Shown: piece by piece, positions 8,835 to 17,413 of the stretch
Position numbering within the stretch: the stretch's first letter is position 1
How the letters are laid out: each line of letters begins with the position of its first letter
From: Bacillus sp. MM2020_4
Lineage (GTDB): Bacteria; Bacillota; Bacilli; Bacillales; Cytobacillaceae
DNA: 64,000 nucleotides
NCBI RefSeq assembly: GCF_011250555.1
Contig: NZ_JAANMZ010000005.1
Coordinates: 122,661 to 186,660 of the forward strand
Reading direction: 5' to 3'
Position numbers and translations under genes: made by a program
Notes under the pieces: model-generated
What the model was told of the DNA's origin: nothing
Seen by the model: only the letters and a program-made list of their open reading frames with translations
The model's database searches: none

Positions 8835-8852
8835 TTGTGAAATATTTCACAA
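8835..8852 (+). promoter_or_regulatory. Perfect 18-bp palindrome matching both Fnr and Rex operators
   Basis: TTGTGAAATATTTCACAA fits TGTGA-N6-TCACA (Fnr) and also TTGTGAA-N4-TTCACAA (Rex). It lies between the likely promoter and the ribosome site of the TorD-like gene, a place suited to a repressor roadblock such as Rex sensing NADH/NAD+. Confidence 0.65.
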
Positions 8853-8869
8853 AGAAGGAGTGAAAAAAC

Positions 8870-9535
8870 ATGACTTCAATGTCAGAGCCTTTGCATAAAC
8901 AACTACAGCCATTTTTTTTAGCACGGCAAAAGTTTTATCAGCTGCTTTATTTGTTATTTCAGCAGCCAACGAATAAGTTGTTAGAAGAAATTCGTGATAA
9001 AGCTAATTTTCAGGGTTTAGCAGAGGATCATGAGGGTGGGAAAATTCTTTGTCACTTTTTTGACGGCCTCTCAGTTGAGCAGATTAACAATGAGAATGAG
9101 GAATATCAACGGCTCTTCGTTGGACCCGGTCCACTAGCTGCGCCTCCTTGGGAATCGTACTACAGGAGTAAGGAGCAACTGTTATTTGAAGAATGGATGT
9201 ATGAAATCAGAGAGCAATATCATCAATTTGGCCTTCAATATGTAAAAGAAAATAATGAACCAGATGACCACTTGTTACTAGAATTGGAATTTATGATGTT
9301 TCTTGCGAATCTAAGTTTGCAAGAAACAAATCCTAAAAAAATTCTTGAATTAATCTCTAGCCAAATCATTTTCTTAGAAAAACATCTAACTGTTTGGATT
9401 CCGTTTTTTTGTGCAAAGGTCATTGAGAATACAACTAGTCGATTATATTTAGGAACCGCCATGGTGCTCGAAGACTTTGTATGCTTTGATAAAACATTTT
9501 TATTGGAAGTTGAGGGGGCGATTATTCATGTCTGA
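8870..9535 (+). CDS. TorD/DmsD-family chaperone for a molybdoenzyme
   Basis: A 221-aa all-helical cytoplasmic chaperone that binds the Tat signal of a partner molybdoenzyme and aids cofactor loading. The family signature is clear near residues 82-102: E-Y-Q-R-L-F-V-G-P-G-P followed by A-P-P-W-E-S-Y-Y. A second conserved patch E-P-D-D-H-L-L-L-E-L-E-F-M follows. ATG at 8870 has GAAGGAG upstream. Its stop codon overlaps the dmsA start by 8 bases, so the two are translationally coupled and DmsA is the obvious client. It is the first gene of the operon and sits under the Fnr/Rex-like sites. Confidence 0.88.
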   Translation: MTSMSEPLHKQLQPFFLARQKFYQLLYLLFQQPTNKLLEEIRDKANFQGLAEDHEGGKILCHFFDGLSVEQINNENEEYQRLFVGPGPLAAPPWESYYRSKEQLLFEEWMYEIREQYHQFGLQYVKENNEPDDHLLLELEFMMFLANLSLQETNPKKILELISSQIIFLEKHLTVWIPFFCAKVIENTTSRLYLGTAMVLEDFVCFDKTFLLEVEGAIIHV

Positions 9536-11921
9536 AGAAAATCGTTTAAAGAACTTGTTAACAAATAAAATGCAGCGGAGGACCTTTTTGAAATGGTCTG
9601 GGGCAATTGGGATTCCCGTTATTGCCGGTGGAATTGGGACAAAAATGCTTGTTGAACGGACAGAGGGAACAAAGGCAGTGAATGCCAAAGAAAGGGAGAA
9701 AATTATTTCAACCTGCAGCATTAATAATTGCGGGGGACGCTGTGTAATCAAAGCACATGTGAAAGATGGTGTCGTTATTAGGGTGAGCACCGACACACAG
9801 GAAGGTGGGGACATATCAACGCCTCCGTTACGAGCCTGTGTGAGAGGGCGAAACTATCGAAGTTTGCTATACCACCCCGACCGGCTGAAATATCCGATGA
9901 AACGTGTTGGTAAACGGGGTGAAGGAAAATTTAAACGAATTTCGTGGGATGAGGCGATTGACACCATTGCGGCCGAAGTAAAGCGGATTGGTGAACAATA
10001 TGGTCCAGAGTCAAGATATGTTAACTATGCTTCAGGACAAAGCTGGGGGCTTCATGGAGGTAAAAACGCAGCAAGGAAATTATTAGCCCTGACAGGTGGT
10101 TATTTAAATTATCGGAATGATTACAGCTCCGGGGCGGGAAATGTCGCAACACCATATACATATGGGACGAATAACTCTGGAAGCAGCTTTGATTCCCTCT
10201 TACACTCGAAATATATCATTTTGTGGGGTCAAAATCCGTCAGAAATGATTTTTTCAACGCCCTACCGCGAATATTTAATGCAAGCAAAGAAAAATGGGGC
10301 AAAAATCATTGTGATTGACCCGCGATATACAGATACGGCGATTGCTTTTGCCGATGAATGGATCCCCATTCTACCGACAACAGATAATGCAATGATGGAT
10401 GCAATGGGCTATGTAATCGTTACGGAGAACTTACATGACCAGGCATTCATTGATCAATACTGTATAGGATTCGACGGAAATCATTTACCTAAAGGAGTTT
10501 TAAAGGAAGAGTCAATTAAAAGCTATTTACTTGGTGAGAAAGATGGGGTAGTAAAAACGCCTGAATGGGCTGAAAAGATTTGCCGTGTTCCGGCTGAGAA
10601 AATTCGTGAAATTGCCAGAGAATATGCAAAGGCAAAACCAGCAGCGCTGATACAAGGCTGGGCAGCACAACGGCAGGCATATGGGGAGCAATTCATGCGC
10701 GGTGGGGCACAGCTTGCCTGTTTGACAGGTAATGTTGGCAAGCTTGGCGGCTGGGCAGCGGGAACGGGTTATTGGAGCCGTTCAGATATTGTTTATCCTT
10801 TTTCATATGATAATCCAATTAAAGCCTCCATTCCATGTTTCCTTTGGACAAAGGCAGTGGAACAAGGGACTGAAATGACAGTAGAAGATGGTTTACAAGG
10901 AACGGATAAATTATCGACCAACATCAAATGTATTTTTAATATGGCCGGTAACATGCTGATTAATCAGCATTCGGATATTAATAAAACAATTAAGCTGCTA
11001 GAGGATGAGAGCAAGGTTGAATTTATTGTGGTCAGTGATCTTTTTATGACGCCTAGTGCAAAGTTTGCTGATATTTTACTACCAGGGACAACGTTTTTTG
11101 AACGCTATGATATTGGTGTCCCATGGTGTTTTGGTGATTATGTGGTTTTTGGTGACAAAACAATTGATCCGCTTTATGAATGCCGTGATGAATATGATGT
11201 CTTTGCAGAAGTGGCAGGGAAATTAGGGGTGAAGGAGAAATTCACGGAGGGGAAAACAACCCTTGATTTGGTTAGGGAAAGTGTGGATCGTACGAAAAAA
11301 GAGCTTGATCCCAACTTCCCTGCCTTTGAAGAGTTTCGAAAGAAGGGAGTATATCATTTTAAATTTGATGCACCACTTGTCGGCTTTAAAGAGCAAATTG
11401 ATGATCTTCAGAACCATCCGTTTGAAACCCCATCTGGAAAAATCGAATTGTTTTCAAAAGCATTATGGGATATGAATAGGCACGATGAAATTCCTGCGAT
11501 AGCGAAATATATTCCATCATGGGAGGGGCCGGAAGACCCATTAAATGAAAAGTTCCCCTTACAGTTAATTAGCTGGCATTATAAGCGGAGATGTCACTCC
11601 ACCTATGATAATCAGCCGTGGCTTGAGGAAGTAGCAAAGCAAGAAATATGGATAAATCCTAAAGATGCAGAAAAACGGGGAATTAGCGATGGAGATCGAG
11701 TTCAGGTCATGAATGATCGTGGTTCACTCAATATCGTTGTTAAGGTAACACCGCGTATTACTCCTGGAGTTGTGGGGATTCCCCAGGGGGCCTGGTATAC
11801 TCCAGATAAAGCGGGACTGGATCAGCGTGGATCAATTAATGTACTGACATCACAGCGGCCAACACCTCTCGCGAAGGCCAATCCACAATTAACGAACCTT
11901 GTTGAAGTAAAAAAAGCGTAA
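9528..11921 (+). CDS. dmsA: DMSO reductase family catalytic subunit (DmsA-like), Tat-exported
   Basis: A bis-MGD molybdenum oxidoreductase, 797 aa from the ATG at 9528 (GAGGGGG about 10 nt upstream). The Tat motif R-R-T-F-L-K lies near residue 19, followed by a hydrophobic stretch. An N-terminal [4Fe-4S] motif follows: C-S-I-N-N-C-G-G-R-C, with the fourth Cys in R-A-C-V-R-G. The putative Mo-ligand Ser is in N-D-Y-S-S-G-A-G, before P-Y-T-Y-G, as in DmsA. The C-terminal domain has the molydopterin dinucleotide-binding fold. It would reduce DMSO, TMAO or a similar S/N-oxide outside the membrane; the true substrate is uncertain. It is coupled to the TorD chaperone upstream and dmsB downstream. 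No DmsC anchor gene is present. Confidence 0.85.
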   Translation: MSEENRLKNLLTNKMQRRTFLKWSGAIGIPVIAGGIGTKMLVERTEGTKAVNAKEREKIISTCSINNCGGRCVIKAHVKDGVVIRVSTDTQEGGDISTPPLRACVRGRNYRSLLYHPDRLKYPMKRVGKRGEGKFKRISWDEAIDTIAAEVKRIGEQYGPESRYVNYASGQSWGLHGGKNAARKLLALTGGYLNYRNDYSSGAGNVATPYTYGTNNSGSSFDSLLHSKYIILWGQNPSEMIFSTPYREYLMQAKKNGAKIIVIDPRYTDTAIAFADEWIPILPTTDNAMMDAMGYVIVTENLHDQAFIDQYCIGFDGNHLPKGVLKEESIKSYLLGEKDGVVKTPEWAEKICRVPAEKIREIAREYAKAKPAALIQGWAAQRQAYGEQFMRGGAQLACLTGNVGKLGGWAAGTGYWSRSDIVYPFSYDNPIKASIPCFLWTKAVEQGTEMTVEDGLQGTDKLSTNIKCIFNMAGNMLINQHSDINKTIKLLEDESKVEFIVVSDLFMTPSAKFADILLPGTTFFERYDIGVPWCFGDYVVFGDKTIDPLYECRDEYDVFAEVAGKLGVKEKFTEGKTTLDLVRESVDRTKKELDPNFPAFEEFRKKGVYHFKFDAPLVGFKEQIDDLQNHPFETPSGKIELFSKALWDMNRHDEIPAIAKYIPSWEGPEDPLNEKFPLQLISWHYKRRCHSTYDNQPWLEEVAKQEIWINPKDAEKRGISDGDRVQVMNDRGSLNIVVKVTPRITPGVVGIPQGAWYTPDKAGLDQRGSINVLTSQRPTPLAKANPQLTNLVEVKKA

Positions 11922-11933
11922 GGAGTGAGACAG

Positions 11934-12521
11934 TTGGCCCAGTTAGGATTTTATATAAATCAAAGTCTTTGCACTGGCTGTAAGGCCTGCAGTGTGTCAT
12001 GTAAGGATAAAAATAATCTCCATGTAGGTATAAATTTTCGCAGAGTTTATTCCTTTGAGGAAGGGAACTTCATCCAGCAGCCGTCAAGCGGAATAGTCCA
12101 AAATGTAAAAGCATTTTACTTTTCTATTGCTTGTAATCATTGCGCACAGCCTAAATGTACACAAAGCTGTCCAGTTGGGGCAATAAGTAAAGATAAAGAT
12201 AATGGCGTGGTAACAATAGATCAAGAAGTATGTCAAGGAACACAATTATGTGTAAGGGCGTGTCCCTACGGGGCGCCGCAATATAATAAAAAGGTATTTA
12301 AATCTGATAAATGTAATTTTTGTATCGACCTCCAAGAAAAGGGCGAGGAACCTGTATGTGTGTCAACGTGTCCGATGAGGGCAATAGAATTCGGTCCAAT
12401 AAGAGAGTTACGGAAAAAGCATGGGAATGTCAGCCAAATAAAAGGGATGCCAAGTGATTCGCTTACACATCCAAACATTGTGATAACACCGCATAGAGAT
12501 GCAAAATTATCCAGTAGTTGA
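11934..12521 (+). CDS. dmsB: DmsB-like four-cluster Fe-S electron transfer subunit
   Basis: A 195-aa ferredoxin-type subunit that passes electrons to DmsA. Start TTG at 11934 gives M-A-Q-L-G-F-Y-I, the family N-terminus, with AAGGAG 9 nt upstream; the GTG at 11925 is too close to that site. Four cysteine groups are present: C-T-G-C-K-A-C; C-N-H-C with C-T-Q-S-C-P; C-Q-G-T-Q-L-C-V-R-A-C-P; and C-N-F-C with C-V-S-T-C-P. In group III the second Cys is Thr, the position whose loss gives a [3Fe-4S] cluster in E. coli DmsB mutants and which is Trp in NarH. Only 12 bases separate it from the dmsA stop. Confidence 0.88.
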   Translation: MAQLGFYINQSLCTGCKACSVSCKDKNNLHVGINFRRVYSFEEGNFIQQPSSGIVQNVKAFYFSIACNHCAQPKCTQSCPVGAISKDKDNGVVTIDQEVCQGTQLCVRACPYGAPQYNKKVFKSDKCNFCIDLQEKGEEPVCVSTCPMRAIEFGPIRELRKKHGNVSQIKGMPSDSLTHPNIVITPHRDAKLSSS

Positions 12522-12541
12522 CATAGTTTGGAGCTGGTCAT

Positions 12542-13447
12542 ATGTCTTTACTTGTTAATTGGCTTGAAAGCTTGCATATTGATTTAAAAATATCAAACAA
12601 ATGCTCGAGAAAGAGAAATCTTCGCGCAACATGTACAACGTGTATCGAAGAATGCAAGTTTGAAGCTTTAACGATTCAAGAACAAACCATTAAAGTAAAT
12701 AGGGAACGCTGTACTTCATGTGGGGAATGCGTGATTTCCTGCCCATTATCAGCTATCGAAGGAATCCCTTTATCAAGGGAATTTGACAAGTGCAGTCTAA
12801 TTTATAATGAAGACTACACTCCTTCTGTAAAAGAACTGCTGATTTATAAAAAAAGAAAAATCCATTCGATTACTATTGCAGAGAACTCCCTTAATCAAAA
12901 GTGGGAATCTGTTCTAAATGAAGTCAATCGGAAACTGAAAATTCTTGGCGATGATCCAATTTGTGTTAAGCAAAAAAATAAGGAACAAATGCTTTCAAGA
13001 AGAGCATTTTTTACCTCATTGAAAAAGGAAATGAAGAATGTTGCAAGAAACATGGCACCGGCCAAATGGAAGCTGGATGCAGAGGAATGGATGATTACAA
13101 ATTATTATCCGGATTTTCAATTCTTTAAAGTGGAGATTGATCATAACAAATGTACACTTTGCCAGGTATGTTTTGCTTTTTGCTCACAAAAGGTTTTTAA
13201 TGCAGGCGATTCTTTTCTGCGTATTAATAATGAAAAGTGCGTAAACTGTACCGATTGTCGGGATATTTGTCCGGAACATGCTATTCAAATACAAGTGGAT
13301 TTTCAAGAAAATAGTAAACTAGTTGAAAATTTTCATAAAAAGAAATGTCGAGCATGTGGCCAACTTTTTTTTTCCTTTAAGCAGGAAAGGGAAAAATGCT
13401 ATTTTTGTACAGGCAGGGATCCTAGATGGTTAAGCCCTTATCAATAA
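12542..13447 (+). CDS. Polyferredoxin-like 4Fe-4S protein, last gene of the dms-like operon
   Basis: A 301-aa protein with several Cys clusters: C-T-T-C-I-E-E-C and C-T-S-C-G-E-C-V-I-S-C-P near residues 30-72, then C-T-L-C-Q-V-C and C-V-N-C-T-D-C-R-D-I-C-P near residues 205-245. It ends with a C-R-A-C...C-Y-F-C pair resembling a zinc ribbon or rubredoxin-like knot. An internal S-R-R-A-F-F motif lies near residue 155, oddly like a Tat motif but not N-terminal. No transmembrane segment is seen. It takes the place where dmsC would be, so it may link DmsAB to a cytoplasmic donor. Start ATG at 12542 after GGAG. It is followed by a terminator. Confidence 0.75.
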   Translation: MSLLVNWLESLHIDLKISNKCSRKRNLRATCTTCIEECKFEALTIQEQTIKVNRERCTSCGECVISCPLSAIEGIPLSREFDKCSLIYNEDYTPSVKELLIYKKRKIHSITIAENSLNQKWESVLNEVNRKLKILGDDPICVKQKNKEQMLSRRAFFTSLKKEMKNVARNMAPAKWKLDAEEWMITNYYPDFQFFKVEIDHNKCTLCQVCFAFCSQKVFNAGDSFLRINNEKCVNCTDCRDICPEHAIQIQVDFQENSKLVENFHKKKCRACGQLFFSFKQEREKCYFCTGRDPRWLSPYQ

Positions 13448-13455
13448 GGGAAAGC

Positions 13456-13487
13456 AAAAAAACGCCAGAAACCTCTAGCGTTTTTTT
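13456..13487 (+). terminator. Intrinsic terminator of the dms-like operon
   Basis: AAAAAAACGC pairs with GCGTTTTTTT around a 12-nt loop, giving an A/T-extended stem and T tail. Confidence 0.75.
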
Positions 13488-13511
13488 GATGTTTTATTGA
13501 AAGATTAAGTA

Positions 13512-13600
13512 AGGAGAAGATGAGATTCGAACTCACGCAACGGTCGCCCGTCCTAACGCATTTCGAGTGCGCCCCCTTATAACCACTTGGGTACTTCTCC
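13512..13600 (-). tRNA. tRNA-Ser (anticodon CGA)
   Basis: A complete cloverleaf reads on the minus strand: acceptor GGAGAAG/CTTCTCC, anticodon stem GCGCA/TGCGT around loop C-T-C-G-A-A-A (anticodon CGA, codon UCG), a long variable arm (stem CGG/CCG) as expected for tRNA-Ser, and a T arm GTGAG-TTCGAAT-CTCAT. The 3' CCA is not encoded and the discriminator base reads as T rather than the usual G. Confidence 0.85.
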
Positions 13601-13609
13601 ACGTCTTTT

Positions 13610-13683
13610 TGGAGCGGGTGAGGGGAATCGAACCCCCGCCGTCAGCTTGGGAAGCTGAAATTCTACCATTAAACCACACCCGC
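13610..13683 (-). tRNA. tRNA-Gly (anticodon CCC)
   Basis: Acceptor GCGGGTG/CACCCGC with discriminator T and encoded CCA. The anticodon stem TCAGC/GCTGA surrounds loop T-T-C-C-C-A-A (anticodon CCC, codon GGG). The T arm GGGGG-TTCGATT-CCCCT is intact. It lies 9 nt from the tRNA-Ser gene on the same strand, so both probably come from one transcript. Confidence 0.92.
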
Positions 13684-13792
13684 AAGATATGATTTGAACA
13701 TCGATTATTATAACATAATAATGAATAGAGTAAAAGAAAAAAATAAATCCATCAAAAACAGTCACGAAATGAATGTTTTTGAAAGAAATTGA

Positions 13793-13821
13793 TTGATTCC
13801 TGCAATCGGTTTCAGTATAAT
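13793..13821 (+). promoter_or_regulatory. Promoter of the fruRKA operon
   Basis: TTGATT, 17-bp spacer, perfect TATAAT, ending 34 bp before the fruR start codon. This is a near-consensus vegetative promoter. Confidence 0.75.
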
Positions 13822-13855
13822 AAACACATGAATAACAAACTAAGGCGGTGATGAC

Positions 13856-14608
13856 TTGTTAACTCCTGAACGTCATCGAATCATTCTGCAATTATTAAAA
13901 GATAAAAATATCGTGAAAATCCAGGAAATTATGGAGCTGACTAATTGCTCAGAATCAACGATTAGAAGGGATCTATCACAATTAGAAGAACAAAAATTCC
14001 TAAAAAGGATCCACGGCGGCGCTCAAAGATTGCAAGGGAAGTTACAAGAGCCAAGCATGATTGAAAAATCATCCAAAAACCTTCAAGAAAAACGACGGAT
14101 TGCCAAATATGCTGCGAGTTTAGTGGAAGCGGGAGATTGTATTTATCTTGATGCCGGTTCAACTGTGGTTGAAATGATTGAGTACTTACCTTTAAAGGAT
14201 ATTGTCGTCGTTACCAATGGGATCATGCATATATCCCCGTTGGTGAATAAAGGAATCACAACCTATCTAATTGGCGGGTTAACCAAGTTGAAAACAAATG
14301 CCATTATCGGGCGTGGAGCATTAGTAAGCCTAGATCTTTACCGCTTTGATAAATGCTTTATCGGAGTAAACGGAATTCATCCGCAGTTTGGTTTCACTAC
14401 TCCCGATCAAGAGGAAGCGCTGGTCAAGCAAAAGGCGATCTCTTTAACAAGAGAAGCCTTTGTGTTAGCAGATAACTCAAAATTTGCAGAAATTTCTTTT
14501 GCTAAAATTGCCGATATCCACGAGGTAGCCATCATTACAAATGATTTAGATGAAGAAACAGAGAAGCAATACTTAAATCGAACTTCAATAAAGGTAGTGA
14601 CATCATGA
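13856..14608 (+). CDS. fruR: Fructose operon transcriptional repressor FruR (DeoR family)
   Basis: A 250-aa DeoR-family regulator. The N-terminal helix-turn-helix starts L-T-P-E-R-H-R-I-I-L-Q-L-L and holds the C-S-E-S-T-I-R-R-D-L recognition helix. The C-terminal sugar-phosphate sensor domain shows D-A-G-S-T-V and the D-K-C-F-I-G-V-N-G motif typical of DeoR effector domains, expected to bind fructose-1-phosphate. Start is TTG at 13856 after GGCGGTGATG. Its stop overlaps the fruK ATG (ATGA), so the genes are coupled. It probably represses its own operon from the promoter at 13793. Confidence 0.92.
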   Translation: MLTPERHRIILQLLKDKNIVKIQEIMELTNCSESTIRRDLSQLEEQKFLKRIHGGAQRLQGKLQEPSMIEKSSKNLQEKRRIAKYAASLVEAGDCIYLDAGSTVVEMIEYLPLKDIVVVTNGIMHISPLVNKGITTYLIGGLTKLKTNAIIGRGALVSLDLYRFDKCFIGVNGIHPQFGFTTPDQEEALVKQKAISLTREAFVLADNSKFAEISFAKIADIHEVAIITNDLDEETEKQYLNRTSIKVVTS

Positions 14609-15519
14609 TTTATACATTAACGCTTAATCCTTCTGTTGACTATATAGTCCAATTGGAGAGCTTTCAACTGGGTGAGTTAAATCGAACGATAAATGAAACC
14701 AAGTTTCCTGGGGGTAAAGGAATTAACGTCTCAAGGGTGTTAAATCAATTTGCGGCAAAAAGTAAGGCACTTGGCTTTGTAGGCGGTTTTACGGGAACTT
14801 ATGTGGAACAATTCTTACAAAATGAACGGATTGATACAGAGTTCGTTCAAGTCGAGGAAGATACTCGGATAAATATAAAACTAAAAACGGGTCAAGAGTC
14901 AGAAATAAACGCAGTTGGTCCCCAAATAACTGAACAAAATTTCACACGTTTAAAAGAAAAAATTCAGAGACTAGATTCAGAGGATTTACTGGTACTTGCA
15001 GGAAGTATTCCTTCAACATTGCCGGAAACAACCTATGAAGACTTAGTGAAAATTTGCCAAAAAAATGGAGTGAAATTTGTCGTCGACGCTGAAGGAGAGC
15101 TGCTTAGAAACGTCCTTCCATACGGGCCGTTTTTAGTCAAACCCAATCATCATGAGCTTGGGGAGCTTTTTGAAACATCGATTTCAAGTGTAGTGGAAGC
15201 AATCCCCTATGGTAAAAAACTGATCACCATGGGTGCCCAAAATGTTATTGTCTCACTTGCTGACAAAGGGGCAGTTTTAATAAACAAAAACAATTCCTTC
15301 ATGGCAACGGTGCCAAAGGGTAAGCTTAAAAACTCAGTCGGTGCGGGTGATTCCATGGTGGCGGGATTCTTGGCTGTATATGAAAAAACAAAAAATATTG
15401 AAGAAGCCTTCCGCTACAGCGTTGCTTCAGGAAGTGCAACTGCCTTCTCACTTGGTCTTTGTACCAAGGAAAAAGTTGAGGAGCTCCTGCCGGAGGTTCA
15501 TATTAAGGAATTATTTTAA
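14605..15519 (+). CDS. fruK: 1-phosphofructokinase FruK
   Basis: Phosphorylates fructose-1-phosphate (the FruA product) to fructose-1,6-bisphosphate with ATP. This PfkB/ribokinase-fold kinase of 304 aa has the N-terminal signature P-G-G-K-G-I-N-V-S-R-V-L, and the C-terminal catalytic motif G-A-G-D-S-M-V-A-G with the base Asp. It overlaps fruR by 4 bases and is followed 13 bases later by fruA, the conserved fruRKA order. Confidence 0.95.
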   Translation: MIYTLTLNPSVDYIVQLESFQLGELNRTINETKFPGGKGINVSRVLNQFAAKSKALGFVGGFTGTYVEQFLQNERIDTEFVQVEEDTRINIKLKTGQESEINAVGPQITEQNFTRLKEKIQRLDSEDLLVLAGSIPSTLPETTYEDLVKICQKNGVKFVVDAEGELLRNVLPYGPFLVKPNHHELGELFETSISSVVEAIPYGKKLITMGAQNVIVSLADKGAVLINKNNSFMATVPKGKLKNSVGAGDSMVAGFLAVYEKTKNIEEAFRYSVASGSATAFSLGLCTKEKVEELLPEVHIKELF

Positions 15520-15532
15520 GGGAGACAAGGCG

Positions 15533-17401
15533 ATGAAAATTACAGAATTATTATCGGAAAATACAATTTTACTAAATATTAAAGGCAACGAAAAAGAAAG
15601 TACAATTGATCAGCTAGTGGAGGTTTTACTAAAGGCAGATAAAATTTCGGATCCGAAGGATTTTAAAGCGGCAATAGTAAAGCGTGAAGAACAAAGCACG
15701 ACAGGAATCGGTGACGGGATTGCTATTCCTCATGCGAAAACGAAGGCTGTAAAGGAAGCAGCCATTGTTTTTGGGAAATCATCCGAAGGAGTAAACTATG
15801 AGTCATTAGACGGCAAGCCTGCCCACCTGTTCTTTATGATTGCGGCCCCAGATGGTGCAAATAATACCCACTTAGAAGCTTTGGCGCGTCTTTCGGGATT
15901 ATTGATGAAAGTGGAAGTGCGATACGAGCTATTAATGGCAACTACGGCTGAAGAAGTTATGAATACGATAAATCGGTTTGACAAAGACGAGGAGGAAGCA
16001 CCTGCTACAAAAGATAACAATCAGACAGTTGTGGCAGTGACAGGTTGTCCTACAGGAATTGCTCACACATATATGGCCGCAGATTCACTTAAAGCTAAAG
16101 CAAAAGAGATGGATGTTACCATAAAAGTTGAAACGAACGGTTCTGGCGGGGCTAAAAATATTCTTACGAAGGAAGAAATTGAACACGCAGCAGCTGTTAT
16201 TGTTGCTGCAGATATAAGTGTGGAAATGGAACGTTTCAAGGGTAAACATGTCATTCAAGCACCGGTTGCAGATGGAATCCGACGACCTGAGCAATTGATC
16301 GACAAGGCATTAAAGCAAGACGCTCCTGTTTATCAGGGAAATGGGGCTAAAAGCACGGATGATCCTGACCAAAAGAGTCCTCGTAAAGGCTTTTACAAGC
16401 ACCTAATGAATGGTGTTTCAAATATGCTGCCGTTTGTAGTAGGTGGTGGTATCTTAATCGCGATTAGCTTTATGTTTGGCTATAACTCGGCAAATCCGGA
16501 CGATCCATCCTATAATCCGATTGCAGCAGTTATCAAGGCCATTGGCGGTGACAATGCATTCGCCCTTATTGTCCCTGTTCTTGCCGGATTTATCGCCCTA
16601 AGTATTGCCGACCGTCCTGGTTTCGCCCCCGGTATGGTAGGGGGGATGATGGCTGCCAGTGGAGGTGCTGGCTTCCTTGGTGGGTTGATTGCCGGTTTCT
16701 TGGCAGGTTATATGGTATTATTGTTGAAGAAATTGTTTGCCGGACTTCCACGTTCACTTGAAGGAATTAAAAGTATTTTAATATATCCTTTATTAGGTAT
16801 TGCCATTACAGGATTTTTGATGCATTACGTTGTTAACAATCCGGTGGCCTGGATCAACAAGGAAATAGCTGATTGGTTAACAGGACTTGGAACGGGTAAT
16901 GCGGTTTTATTAGGTATTGTTCTGGGACTTATGATGTCATTTGATATGGGTGGACCCATTAACAAGGCAGCCTATGTGTTTGGAACAGGGTTGCTAGCAA
17001 GTGGTGTATATGGGCCAATGGCAGCTATTATGGCAGCAGGAATGGTGCCGCCGCTAGCCATTGCTATTGCGACCACGGTTTTTAAAAATAAGTTTAATGA
17101 GCAGGATAAAGATGCTGGAAAAGCGTGTTATGTTATGGGATTATCATTCATAACAGAAGGCGCCATTCCATTTGCTGCAGCGGATCCACTACGTGTCATT
17201 CCGTCTGTAATGGTCGGTTCTGCGATTGCAGGGGCACTGTCCATGGCATTCGGTATAGGCCTCCGAGCACCGCATGGTGGAATCTTTGTGGTTCCATTGG
17301 TTGATGGTGGTGCCTTGCTGTATGCTTTGGCAATACTCATTGGTTCAGTCGTTTCTGCATTATTAATTGGGTTCCTAAAGAAACCTGTAAAATCTGTATA
17401 A
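15533..17401 (+). CDS. fruA: PTS fructose transporter subunit IIABC
   Basis: A 622-aa membrane permease that takes up fructose and phosphorylates it at C1. IIA occupies about residues 1-145 with the phospho-His in I-P-H-A-K-T. IIB spans about 160-265 with the phospho-Cys in G-C-P-T-G-I-A-H-T-Y. IIC spans about 285-620 with multiple membrane segments and the glycine-rich M-G-G-P-I-N-K-A-A-Y-V-F-G motif. ATG at 15533 follows AAGGGAGACAAGG. An open frame upstream in the same phase is a shadow of fruK. The operon ends with a strong terminator. Confidence 0.95.
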   Translation: MKITELLSENTILLNIKGNEKESTIDQLVEVLLKADKISDPKDFKAAIVKREEQSTTGIGDGIAIPHAKTKAVKEAAIVFGKSSEGVNYESLDGKPAHLFFMIAAPDGANNTHLEALARLSGLLMKVEVRYELLMATTAEEVMNTINRFDKDEEEAPATKDNNQTVVAVTGCPTGIAHTYMAADSLKAKAKEMDVTIKVETNGSGGAKNILTKEEIEHAAAVIVAADISVEMERFKGKHVIQAPVADGIRRPEQLIDKALKQDAPVYQGNGAKSTDDPDQKSPRKGFYKHLMNGVSNMLPFVVGGGILIAISFMFGYNSANPDDPSYNPIAAVIKAIGGDNAFALIVPVLAGFIALSIADRPGFAPGMVGGMMAASGGAGFLGGLIAGFLAGYMVLLLKKLFAGLPRSLEGIKSILIYPLLGIAITGFLMHYVVNNPVAWINKEIADWLTGLGTGNAVLLGIVLGLMMSFDMGGPINKAAYVFGTGLLASGVYGPMAAIMAAGMVPPLAIAIATTVFKNKFNEQDKDAGKACYVMGLSFITEGAIPFAAADPLRVIPSVMVGSAIAGALSMAFGIGLRAPHGGIFVVPLVDGGALLYALAILIGSVVSALLIGFLKKPVKSV

Positions 17402-17413
17402 CAGCAGACAAAC

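Noticed and set aside
13512..13600. Could this long-armed tRNA be tRNA-Sec (selC)?
   Set aside because: The anticodon is CGA, not UCA, and the acceptor stem has seven pairs, so it is tRNA-Ser.
15341..15532. 64-codon N-terminal extension of the fruA frame overlapping fruK
   Set aside because: The ATG at 15533 has a good ribosome site and gives the exact IIA N-terminus; the extension is a shadow of fruK.
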